From assembly GCA_030248135.1 (NCBI GenBank), contig JASANC010002532.1:59376-123375 (forward strand): DNA of 64,000 nucleotides, given 5' to 3'. Within the stretch, counting starts at the first letter, position 1. Each line of letters begins with the position of its first letter. The notes beneath the pieces are model-generated. The model was not told where the DNA came from. It searched no databases and saw nothing but the letters and a program-made list of their open reading frames with translations. The position numbers and the translations under genes are program-made. This stretch comes from Theristus sp. LFF4_11 (lineage: Eukaryota > Nematoda > Chromadorea > Monhysterida > Xyalidae). Positions 47,893 to 59,290 of the stretch are shown piece after piece.

Positions 47893-49120
47893 GTAAATCG
47901 TATTTAGACATTTTTCACTTTAAAATTCAGACGCATCAAACACGCACAACCACCCAAACAAACAAAGTAACAAAAATATAACAAATCGTTGGTATTGTTG
48001 CTTAATATTTGATTTGTTTTCTGCTCTCCGCTCGTGTCATTTCTGTTCATTTTTTTGGGAAAATGAGGTATTTTTTAAACTGTCATAACTTCTACCCTAT
48101 TTGCTGAAACATAAAAATTTTGGTGCCAAACAAATTCCAGACGTCTTTTTCGCAAATGCTGAAAAAAATATCAAAATAGGTCAATCCACACGCGCATAAT
48201 TAAAAAAAAACAAATGTTGTACATTTAGCTGGGACAGTCTGTATTAAGTGTCAATCGATTCAATATGATGTCAACGTTGATAAGATCGTCGTGGAGAATC
48301 CATTTGGAGTTTTGCTCAGAACATAAAGTGTGCTTAATGTGGTCATATGGCTGTTTTTTTAATAGTGCTGTTTCCATTTTATCTAACAAATGGGGACCAT
48401 CACGGGTGCCACGTGCTCCATTAGCAATCGACTACACAAAAAAGGCGCTATGGCGCGGCATATGTGCTGTTTGGAAAAGCGTCAGATGCCATATGCCAAG
48501 AGGCATGCGCCTAAGTGAAAGTGCCAATGGCGGAGACTGAAAGACGACTGAGAGCATACTGGCGGCCACGTGATCCGACATATGACCCGCGTACTAGCAA
48601 AGCACCCATAACATTTTTGTAATCATGCAGTCAGCATTTTAGGCGTTGGTTGCATTATGAGCAGCGCGTTTTACATGCTCATGGCGAAGTCTTCTGGGAA
48701 CACACAAAAATAGACATCAGGTAATTTCAGTCGAAAATGTGTGCTGCGGCAGCAAATTGACGGCCGGTTATACTTTCAGCACCCTACGCGCGTGGCAGCC
48801 GTTTCGCAGCCGTGCAAACATGTGTTTGTCAACTGCAATATGAATATTCAGTCTCAGTGTACTGTCGCGCACGCTCGCATGTTTTTTTCTTTTGCCAGCG
48901 AACCAGCGTTTTGCGAGCATGGACCACGCTTATGGCATAGCTGCATCTCAAGTAACTAATATAAAAAATAATAAATAAGTGCACTCGTTTGTCACCACGG
49001 CCACCCCACCAGAAACAAGTTGATAACAAAGTGGATTTTCGGACTGTTCAACGCAAAAAAAATTATCGTGTTTACGCCGAAATAATTGCGTTTTTTCACG
49101 TCTTTGTGCGACACTGCCCA
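47893..49120. other. No gene assigned
   Basis: A short frame at about 48523-48621 (RRLRAYWRPRDPTYD) has a YWRP motif somewhat like TylF C-termini, but no splice join supports it. The rest is AT-rich without repeats. Confidence 0.3.
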
Positions 49121-49148
49121 CGTTGCAAGTTATGTACCCATTTGATGG

Positions 49149-49902
49149 TATCACCATGGACAACATCATTGTGACGCTCATGATCTCTGCGTGCATCATC
49201 TGTGTCGTGGTCAGTTCACAATGACAAAAGCTCTAGTCGGATTCACAATTGTTTATAAAAATAAGTGTTAGTGTCCTTGCCGCAAACCAATATTAACAGA
49301 AACACCAACTTCGCTGATTGATATGTTACAATGCGACTACTTGCCCACGGAGTGCGGCATCCGTATGTGGTTTCGACACTGTGAATTTTCAAGCATTTTT
49401 CATTTACGATTTTTTAGAAAAGTGAGGCGCGAAAGTAAAAGTAAAAAATTAAGTAAAAAAACCAGTCATTAAAGTTGTCGCGATCGCGCAAAACCATGGC
49501 GTCTGCAGTATCATTGTGCCGAGAGACCCGAATTGGGTCGAAAATCGCACCATCTGGACGATGCGCTCAGCTCAGCTCGCAATTTTGCAACTCACTGCAA
49601 CCAACCTAACTTACTTTATGCCGCCGTCGCACGGATGTGCTAAGAACAGAAAGACGCAAACGCCAACCAAGCAGCGAGTGTTGCAGGTGCTGATGCTGTG
49701 CCACGGCCGATTCAACCGGCGCCTGCTGCGCGTGCTTGCAACCACCGACCACCAAACGCCGTCAGCAAGACGCAAGGCAGCCGCTGAGAACGCCGAGCCG
49801 ACGACGCCAACGATTTACGGCGATACCACGCAGCTCTGCCCAAAGTGGAACTACTCGACCTTGGGAAAGTGCCACTTTGAAGCGGACGGCGCTCCCGTCT
49901 GA
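49149..49902 (+). CDS. Possible small secreted protein gene, unrecognised
   Basis: A hydrophobic start (MDNIIVTLMISACIICVV) at about 49149-49202 is followed by a donor-like GTCAGT. A second open region at 49480-49902 has coding-like GC content (IIVPRDPNWVENRTIW, CPKWNYSTLGKCHF). Two reading frames are open in that region and the join is ambiguous, so the product cannot be written with confidence. Confidence 0.25.
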
Positions 49903-50068
49903 ACTTGGGAGATCTTTATTATTTTGACTTACTTTCATTTCTTGTTCGTCTCGGTCTTTAAAAGTTCGTTACACTGCTTATCACACAATTTCTATGCTCA
50001 ATATGTATACAATAAATACATTTACAGTAATAATTTGAATCACCCAGTCAAATATGAAGGTGGTTATT

Positions 50069-53000
50069 TCAGTCCGAATCAGTGCTGCTTTCAGACAGCC
50101 CCACATATTGTTTCTTCAGAGCGGTTTGCTTTGCTGACCGCGGTTTCAGTTTTCGTTCGGTCGTTTTCTGCTTTCCGGTGGACGTGCTTGTACCACCAGG
50201 CCGCTTTGCTTGTTTTTGCTGTTTGGATTTTCGAATTGGCGGTGATCTTTTTTCCGTTTTTGTGTTCACTGGTCGGGTGCCGTCGTTTTTTTCAGACAGC
50301 TTCTAAAAAACAGGCAGAACTAAGAATCGTGATTACTCCATTTATGTCTCTTGCAAACAATCCCAATAAACTTTTCGACCACTCATGCAAGCATCTCTAA
50401 ACGAATTGCCGTTCCACGTCAAAAGACTGCTTCAGTCACGTTTTTGCCTTGCCAGCTGAAATATATCCTTGCACCTTTGACATAGTGACGTCATTCGATG
50501 TCACTGGAACGGCTGCGGCGCTCTTGATGCGCTGCAGTGCTTGAGCGGCCCGTTTGCTGGCCTTGCTCATCATCTCATCCGGAGCAAACGTCGGTCGGCG
50601 CATGAAACTGCTGATGTGCGTTTGGTAACCGCCACGACCGCCAGACGCAGGATGCTGCTGCAGTCTCTCTCGTTCGCGTAGTCGCTCACGGAGTGGCCGA
50701 AGCAGCTGACGACAATGCTGCTCGGACCAAGCCATTTTGTCGCGAGCGAACTCGGTCAGCGCGTCAAAGTCCACTGGCGCCCAGTGACACGGCTCGGTGC
50801 TCCGGTCGACGTCTGGCGACACGTACGCAGCGAACACACCGGAGTCCGGGAACTGCTCGGGCATCGTCCAGTTTCTCGCCTGGCGTGCGAGACGCGCACG
50901 AACAGCGTTTTTGATGGTGGCGTCTTCGGTTGCCGCTGTGTGGGTGGTCGAGGTGGCTTGTTGTGCGTGCCTGTGCAAACAGTTGCGATCATGGTCATCA
51001 GAGGATTACGATTCGAAGAGTCGCTAATGCATCCAACTAACAAAGAAAAACAGTAAACTGATTGCAGTTTGTTTGCAACAGCAAGTTTCTAACACCGCCC
51101 CTAACCATCGTTTGAACGACCGCAACGGCTGCAGTGGATCGACAATGTCCGCATCGTCGTCGCCGTTGTTCTGCGATTGTTTGCCATCGCCAAACTCTGC
51201 CAAAATCTCGAGCGCAGTCACGGAGCCTATGCCTTGAATGCCGTCCGTGTAATCGCAGCCAGACAACATTGCAAGCAGGATCATCTGACGTCGGTCGATG
51301 CCTGGCATAGTGATGCAGCTGTGCCAATAAATCAATTGATCAACAAATCAAGCACCCAACCGACCAATCAACAATCCACTCACAACCGATCCAATCAACC
51401 AACCAACGCGAGTGTGTATGTCAGCGGCAGTGTATTTGCGCACGTGTTTGTCGCGACTGAACACGTGTCGATACACAGTTTGAGCGCCGAACAGCCAGAC
51501 GTCGCTGTCGTCGCTGATCACGGCCGACACCAGGCCGAGACGCTCGAGCTCGGCGCACTGAGCCTCGGCCTCGCTCGGTGCCACGATGTACGGCAGACCA
51601 AACAGGTCAAGCAGTTGCTGAACGTGCAACAAGAGGCGGTTGCGGTGTGATTGTGCAACGGTGGCAAGGTGACGCATTGTGACGGTGTGGTGTGGCTGAA
51701 CGGGGTGCGTTTGGCGCCATGCGCAGCGCACGTCTGGTCGAGATTGGGGGCACTGTGCAACAGACGGCGGCAAGCGCACCTGCGCTCCACCACTTCGTGA
51801 TCATAGTCTCGCACTAACATTATACACGGGAAAATGCAGGTTAAAACCAAGACCAACTGTAAATTGATCACCCTGTAAATAGTAACGTAAAAACACTTTT
51901 GTCGCACCTGGCAGTCCTCATAAATTCCGGCAGAAATTGATTTTGCCGCTCCTGCAGACGCATGAGCAGACTCGGTACTCACAAAACTTCCAGGAAAACT
52001 GGCACCCTCATCGTGTTGTTCACGTTCCGTATCTTTTGGCTGTGATTCAGGTCTTTCAGTTTCTTCCGGTTGTTGAACCGTGATTGCAGTCTGACTGCTG
52101 GAGGTTGCGTCCAGTTTCAGTTCAGTATTAGAAGTTGGCAACAGCGCTGGGTAGAATGGCAGCAGATTTGGTACGTCCACAAACTCAGCGTCATCGGAAT
52201 CAACCGAGTCAGAGTCTGGCTGAGCCTGTTTCAGTTCTCGGGCATCAGTTTTCAACGGAACAATCGGAGATACAAAAGTATACGCAGTTGGATTTGACAC
52301 AGCATCAGATTTCAGCTCAGTTCTGTCTTTTTCGGACGTCGAAGCTTTGTTTGAATGTTTGTCACCAATGTCCAAATTATCCAGATGATCATTGTCACCG
52401 TCAACAACGCCATCGCATCCTGCTTCACCGGTCGATGACGTCACAGACAAGCGCGAGCTTTTGTTGTCATTTTTCAGAGTTGCTTTTTCAGTCGGGCTTG
52501 ACAGTTGTTCTGATTCCATTCTGATTTCTTCATGTTCATTTTCACGCCGCATTGAAGGTTCGGCAACAAACGCAATGGAAGCTGCCTTTTCCGAAACCCT
52601 CAGTTCATTATTCATCACTTGTACATCGTGTTCATGTTGATCACTGTCGTCGTCTGTCTCCACGTCCTCGTCACTTTTTTCTGCTGAAATTGTTTCCACC
52701 GAATTCTGGGGCTGTTTCGGCTGATGGCGAAATCTGTTCAGTCGCTCAGCGAGCAATGCAGAAACGGTGCTCTTGTTCACATTCGCGTGCGAGCTGCTTT
52801 GTTTCGGTGGTGACGCATCGTCATCGTCTGCATCGGTCGTTCTCAGCGCATGATAGCTGCGTATTGCAGTGTCCGTGTTTGCTGCGACGTCCTCCAGCAG
52901 AAAGTGTCGTCTTTTGCGTCCGTCGTTCACAGCGCTGCGAACACGCCGCCCCCCGAGACGCTCGGTGCCAAGGGTGCTCTGCGCCAGCATTCGGTTGTAT

Positions 53001-55231
53001 TCGTCGCCAACCTGAGCACACATTTCCGCAGTTGCGTGTCATGCATCGTACTGAATTAGAACCAAACCCGTACAAACCTATGGGGTACCATGGTGCCTGT
53101 GTCAAGACGGCTAGTTCCCGCGCGGGAGCTAACCACTATTAGAACAGTTGTTGCACGCTGATTGGTGGTTCGTTTCAGCAACCAATTAAACAGCGGCTGA
53201 CAGGACTGCTGAATGAGGCCATGATAGTGATACAACGAACCTTCATCAGTTTCTGATTAACCGCATTTCGATTCGAGAGTCGAGCAAGTTGAAATTGACT
53301 GAAATCGGCCGAGTGCTCGGGCATGTGCGACCGGCGCAGGCGTGTCTCACGAAGGCGCTGAAATGATCGAGTAAAATGAGAAACTCCCGATCATTAAACC
53401 AAACAAAATTAAACCAGATTTTGTGAGTCAGCTCTAGGTTTTCCAGAAACCTGAATCTGCAGATATTTTATTCAGAATTACCTGATAGCGCTCAAGCAAC
53501 AAATCACGACGCACATCAATCGGCAACGCGTCGAATTCGGTGCTGTCGTCCTGAAAACAACAAACAAAAAACAAGTCAACACTTGAAGCGAACAAAAACG
53601 CGCTCTCGATGACTGACCAAATCAAAGGACGGATCGGCCACATTCGAAGACGAAGACGTTGACGCAATGCTGTTGTCCAACGCTCGTTTCGTGTCTTCAT
53701 GAACGCAACCAGATCTGTGTGGTTTTTTAAAAATCAGCTGACACAAAACCTGTTTTTGAACCCAACACAAACGACAAAGAGTCAACTCACTCAGTTTGCC
53801 CGACAGAAAATTCACGTTCATCGGCACTTTCTTCCGAGTCTGATTGATGTTGCAATTTGTGCGGATCGAGCTCTTGTGTCACGTGAAACGTGTGCTCCTG
53901 AGAACCAGCATCTTGCATGACATTCGTCAGCGCGTTCGTCAGCTGCGTCAATTGCTGCTGCGCTGAAATGCAAACTTTACAGACAACAGTGAACTCGTGC
54001 GCTGATTGGCTACACGACACCATTGATATGGCCAATCAGAGCGTTTGCAGTGTGCTGCTAGGTTAGAGAGTGCAATAGCAGTGCAACAATGTGCTCAATT
54101 ACAGTGATCACTTGGAGCACAATTGACAGACCTCACCGCATTTCACCCCACCTTGTTCATCGTTTTCACCACGCAACGCCGCCTCAGCGATTCTCTGCAG
54201 CAGTCGGCGGTGTGCGGTCGACAGGCGAACTTTGGCCGCCTCACGACGCATGCGACGCTCGTTCTGCAAAGAGTGCGAAAACACGTCACATGACATCACT
54301 GTAGCTGGCGCTCAATGCAAGCAACCTGCACTGATTGCGCCTTCTTTGTGCAATCAGTTTTCTGCAACCGCACCAATTGCAGTTTTTTGAAACCGAAAAG
54401 TCATGACATGATGCCCACCAAGACGCGCTGCTTGAAGACGGGCACAGCGTGACCGTCGAACACAAACAGCGGACGCACGCGATAGAACAACAGTTTCACG
54501 ATGCGTTGGAACAGTGAGACGAGGTGTGCGTTCACAACAGAGGGCTGGTGTGCTGCTGAGCCACGCACTGCTTGGTGCAGCCACACAGAGACGTCTGCAG
54601 TGGCAAAACGAAAATTCATTGTGGCATGCATGATGCATCACGTAAGGAGCGCAAGAACGCGGACTGGTTTCGTCTGGTTCAAACAAAACAAGCAAATCAG
54701 CAAGCAAAATACAACTTGACGAAATTTGGAGCCCTTTCAGGTGAAAATGTGGTTTTTTTAAACCTGAAGTTTTCAAACCTGTTTTTACTACAGCATGTTT
54801 TTTGTTCAAGCCCGTCATTTTTTGCAGAACAGAAAGAACGGGAATTAAGGATGCACAATTGCTGTAAGAAAACATAATAAAGCGGCATTCATGAGGCAGT
54901 ATTTGGTGACGCATAACTGTGTTAAAACATAGCTACGCTGTCATTAAATGCTTCTTCTTCCATGCCCCTTTAGCCACAATAACAGTGTGTTTGATTTCAA
55001 CCAAACTTCATACATGTATTTTTCAAGTTCGCAATCGAATGCTATCGTATCGTATCGCAATCATATTCTGCGGAAGTGACCGGTTTGAACAAACAAACTG
55101 CTTGAGATTGCACTGCACTGCACCAATCGAAGAGCCCACCAACCAACGGCCATTCGTTTCCCCTCGAGCGCTTCCAACGTCACTGGCACACCGGCTGGTT
55201 CGAGCAGTTGCCAGAGACCACCAACTCCCAT
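50069..55231 (-). CDS. ERCC5: XPG/Rad2 DNA-repair endonuclease
   Basis: Twelve exons on the minus strand (55231-55144, 54594-54419, 54263-54152, 53962-53791, 53714-53618, 53550-53482, 53357-53241, 53011-51908, 51779-51404, 51301-51106, 50970-50475, 50302-50069) join in frame to 1078 residues. XPG makes the 3' incision in nucleotide excision repair. The N-nuclease region begins MGVGGLWQLLEPAGV and carries the catalytic Asp in AVDVSVWLHQA and in FVFDG. A long polar spacer follows (mostly exon 8), including the conserved DFSQFQLARLSNRNAVN. The I-nuclease region has APSEAEAQCAELE, ISDDSDVWLFG and LSGCDYTDGIQGIG, so all expected acidic metal ligands are present. A helix block (CHWAPVDFDALTEFARDKM) and a basic tail close the protein. 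The N-terminal part of exon 9 is poorly conserved. Intron 1 contains a foldback element. Confidence 0.97.
54882..54970. mobile_element. Small foldback element in ERCC5 intron 1
   Basis: Second copy of the element at 35162-35250: GCATTCATGAGGCAGTATTT on the left and a degraded inverse near AAATGCTTCTTCTTCCATGC on the right. Confidence 0.7.
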
Positions 55232-55737
55232 TCTGATGAACTGAATTCTGAAAAAATGTGCATTTTCATCTTGTTTGCGTTTATTTACGTCATTTATGTT
55301 TGATATCGAAAAAGTAGGTGAAGGGCAGGCAGAGCGCGTATGATGAACACGCAAAATAAGTGCAAACCGATGGTAAAACGCTTTGTTAGCTTTATCTCAA
55401 AACTTCATGAGGCACACTCACTGAAATGTGTGAATCGTTATAAAAAACTGGCGATATGTACAAATACAAAAACCAACACATATGTACAAATACAAAAACC
55501 AACACAAAATCAACCAAAACAACAAAGGCACCAACATAACACAAATCCATATTATGATTCCCGAATCAAAAAATCTGACCAACTCAAGTTCTTTTTCTAA
55601 GGCAACAATACTGATATCAAAACATTGAAAGCACGTTTGAAAATAAGCATAACATTTGTTAAAATGAGTCGTTTGCTGTTACTGCAAAAGTTCTAGTTTT
55701 AAAAGTCTACCCTTCAGGTTTATTATTCTTTTGTGTG
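55232..55737. other. ERCC5 upstream region
   Basis: AT-rich, with a short ACAAATACAAAAACCAAC direct repeat near 55460-55505. It is presumed to hold the ERCC5 promoter. Confidence 0.4.
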
Positions 55738-58700
55738 GGCCCTTGACAAAACTACGGACCGTATACGGAGGTTATACGGCGCACGCTTAACAAAACTACG
55801 GACCGTATACGGAGGTTATACGGCGCACGCTTAAGGCGCGTTTAGCAATTAGTTTTTTGTGCGTACGCACGGACACGACACGTAAAAAATGGCCACGCGA
55901 TTTAGAAATCGTGTCGTGTGTGCTATCTTAATGCATTACGGACACGATTAGTTTGCGCACGGGATTTAGAACGACGTTTGTGCGTACGGACGAAAAACTA
56001 AATGGTGTTTCCGCCTTTAACAAAACTACGGACCGTATACGGAGGTGCGCGCAGCGAAAAATGGCGCCAATTTTACATTCTCAGCACACGCTGCGCGTGC
56101 TTAACAAAACTACGGACATTATACGGAGGTTTTCAAAAACGATTGGAAATGTTCAGATATGGTTGGGAATCGATTATACAATCAATCCTGAACAATTTTG
56201 GGCGCCAAATTCAAATTTTTTCTTTTAGGCGGGAATTCAAAAAACACTCAAAACAGTTGAAAAACAATGGGAAATGATCAGAGTTTGTTGAATATGAATC
56301 AAAACAATCAATCTAAACAATTTGGTCGCCAATTTTTTGAATGGCGGGAAATTTAAAATTCAAATTTCTAAAAGATAAAAGACGACTGAAAATAACTTTG
56401 TTTGTTGAACATCGAAAAAATTGGTTAATGTGCTGACTGCCTGAACAAAGACTGCGGCACCATTATTTTTATTCGGTCTCGACACGATCTTCAATGCTTC
56501 TAATCGTCGGTAGCATGTACCAAAATATTTTCAAAAGCCATGCAGTATGATGAACATGAATGTTGAAATTACGACAGTGTTGCTCAAAACAATCACCTAT
56601 ATGCGTGCAGTCGCAGTGCCACAGGTTTTGTTAATTGTGCTCCGTAAAACCTCCGTAAATGTCCCTACTTTTGTGTCAAGGACCAAAGTGAAAATGATCA
56701 ATTTAGTTTTTGAATTTTTTCTTTCCTGTGTTATACTGGATATGAAGGAGGAGTACCGGAACTACAGATGCAGCTCGCTACTTTTAACAATGATGCTTGA
56801 CAATAAACCCTGTTTTCTGGCAACATAAAAACGTTAATGATAGAATTATTTGTATTGACTCGATTTGACTGCAATGTATCGTCAGTAACAGCATCGTGTA
56901 CGCATGTATTTCTTCAAGCTAACAGGCAACATTTTTTACCAGCTGGTTTTAACGCCGATGAAAACGCCAGGTTTTTTTTCAATGACGGTTGGGTTGAATG
57001 GTGTGTGAATGGTGTTCACTGATTTGCTGTTGATCTGGGAATATAACGCCATAGAGAAGACTGAGGGAGTAAAAACCGTTCTTCAAATATGATTATCACA
57101 GAAAGTAAAAGCAGTGCATTGGCGCCAGAAAGAGGCAAAAACGGACTGGTTGATTTGAAAAAAAAATGTTGTGTTGCTTCGATCTGAAAGCTCTTATCTA
57201 TTCTGTGAATGAAGGTGGTTTGCTCAGCCAATCAGCCAATTGTATATGTTAATGAGTTGGACTGTATAGAGAACTATTTTTTTAGGCAACGCCGTAGAAC
57301 AGCGCGTCAACCTGGAACTCATACCGCCAATGAAGCCAGACGCTGGTTCTCTTTTTGTCTACAAAGTGCCAGCTGATGTCACGACTCGAAGTGTAGAAGA
57401 CTTGAAGAGCGTGATCAGAAAATATCTGCGTGCTGACATGTACAACTTGCGCGTTGACAAAATCGTCTGTCTGAAAAACGCCGGTTGTGCAATAATGAAG
57501 ATCACGTCATATCCAGCGAACCCTGGCGTCAGGCAATACGCATTTGCAAGGCGGGATTACTTTTTTTGTCGATAACCCCCAGCACATTGTCATCCATTAT
57601 ACCGGTGACGCGTCCGTTTGCGTAGAAGCGCCACATGGCAACCGCCGCTATGGCAATCAGACTTTCTATCGATCAAGTGGACTTGTTGCGGACGAAATCC
57701 TGGCTAAACCAAGCAGAAAAGATGACAGCAACATATACAAAGACCTGGTCACTGAGCACGCTGCTGATGGGCCGCCACATCAGGTTCAGTAGTGCATTTT
57801 TTAAAAGGTGGATCTGGATTCACATTTTAGAATGCGACTTTATTCCGTGACCGGAGGCCGGGACCGTGCTGATCATGATTTCAAAAAGTTGTATCGGTTT
57901 CATCAGCGTTTAAAAACACTGGCTGGCGTTAACAAATTAACAAGTGACAATAAAAACGCCAGATTTTTCAACAATGAAACTCAGTCTTCTCTATAGCGTT
58001 ATATTCCCAGATCAACAGCAAATCAGTGAACACCATTCACACACCATTCAACCCAACCGTCATTGAAAAAAAACCTGGCGTTTTCATCGGCGTTAAAACC
58101 AGCTGGTAAAAAGTTGCCTGTTAGCTTGAAGAAATACATGCGTACACGATACGATGCTGTTACTGACGATACATTGCAGTCAAATCGAGTCAATACAAAT
58201 AATTCTATCATTAACGTTTTTATGTTGCCAGAAAACAGGGTTTATTGTCAAGCATCATTGTTAAAAGTAGCGAGCTGCATCTGTAGTTCCGGTACTCCTC
58301 CTTCATATCCAGTATAACACAGGAAAGAAAAAATTCAAAAACTAAATTGATCATTTTCACTTTGGTCCTTGACACAAAAGTAGGGACATTTACGGAGGTT
58401 TTACGGAGCACAATTAACAAAACTACGGACATTTAACGGACTTAACAAAACCTGTGGCACTGCGACTGCACGCATATAGGTGATTGTTTTGAGCAACACT
58501 GTCGTAATTTCAACATTCATGTTCATCATACTGCATGGCTTTTGAAAATATTTTGGTACATGCTACCGACGATTAGAAGCATTGAAGATCGTGTCGAGAC
58601 CGAATAAAAATAATGGTGCCGCAGTCTTTGTTCAGGCAGTCAGCACATTAACCAATTTTTTCGATGTTCAACAAACAAAGTTATTTTCAGTCGTCTTTTA

Positions 58701-59108
58701 TCTTTTAGAAATTTGAATTTTAAATTTCCCGCCATTCAAAAAATTGGCGACCAAATTGTTTAGATTGATTGTTTTGATTCATATTCAACAAACTCTGATC
58801 ATTTCCCATTGTTTTTCAACTGTTTTGAGTGTTTTTTGAATTCCCGCCTAAAAGAAAAAATTTGAATTTGGCGCCCAAAATTGTTCAGGATTGATTGTAT
58901 AATCGATTCCCAACCATATCTGAACATTTCCAATCGTTTTTGAAAACCTCCGTATAATGTCCGTAGTTTTGTTAAGCACGCGCAGCGTGTGCTGAGAATG
59001 TAAAATTGGCGCCATTTTTCGCTGCGCGCACCTCCGTATACGGTCCGTAGTTTTGTTAAGCGTGCGCCGTATAACCTCCGTATACGGTCCGTAGTTTTGT
59101 CAAGGGCC
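55738..59108. mobile_element. MULE-like element with arms over 1.1 kb, 9-bp TSD TTTTGTGTG
   Basis: Ends GGCCCTTGACAAAACTACGG and CGTAGTTTTGTCAAGGGCC. TTTTGTGTG is duplicated at 55729-55737 and 59109-59117. The left arm (to about 57063) and right arm (from about 57983) are near-perfect inverses; the left is longer because a GGACCGTATACGGAGG unit is duplicated. The termini match those of the element at 16759 in pattern. The centre holds the open frames described separately. Confidence 0.93.
57284..57792 (+). CDS. Unrecognised coding-like segment inside the MULE-like element
   Basis: An acceptor-like TTTTTAG precedes a frame with VEQRVNLELIPPMKPDAGSL, VPADVTTRSVEDLKSVIRKY and AGCAIMKITSYPANPGVRQY. 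A second frame follows from about 57544 (GGITFFVDNPQHIVIHYTG, SSGLVADEILAKPSRKDD). The two overlap in different frames, so they need an intron or a frameshift. Composition is coding-like and GC-richer than the arms. It has no DDE motif and is not a transposase I can recognise. It could be a captured host exon (as in Pack-MULEs) or the remains of a transposase N-terminus. Confidence 0.4.
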
Positions 59109-59290
59109 TTTTGTGTGGCACAAATTTCTGAAATACACAAACAATCAATTTACCAGAAAAAACAAAATAAGAAAAAAATAGCACAAAACAGTGTTCAGCA
59201 CCGCCGTTTTTAGAATCTCAAAGCGCCACACTTTCTCGATCATGTCAGTTCTCAAATCACGAACGCGAAGACGCCAATGTGCGTGTGGTG

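Noticed and set aside
56002..56277. Paired open frames in both arms of the MULE-like element
   Set aside because: The same frames appear mirrored at 58799-59140 and are made of the repeated GGACCGTATACGG terminus, so they reflect arm symmetry rather than coding.
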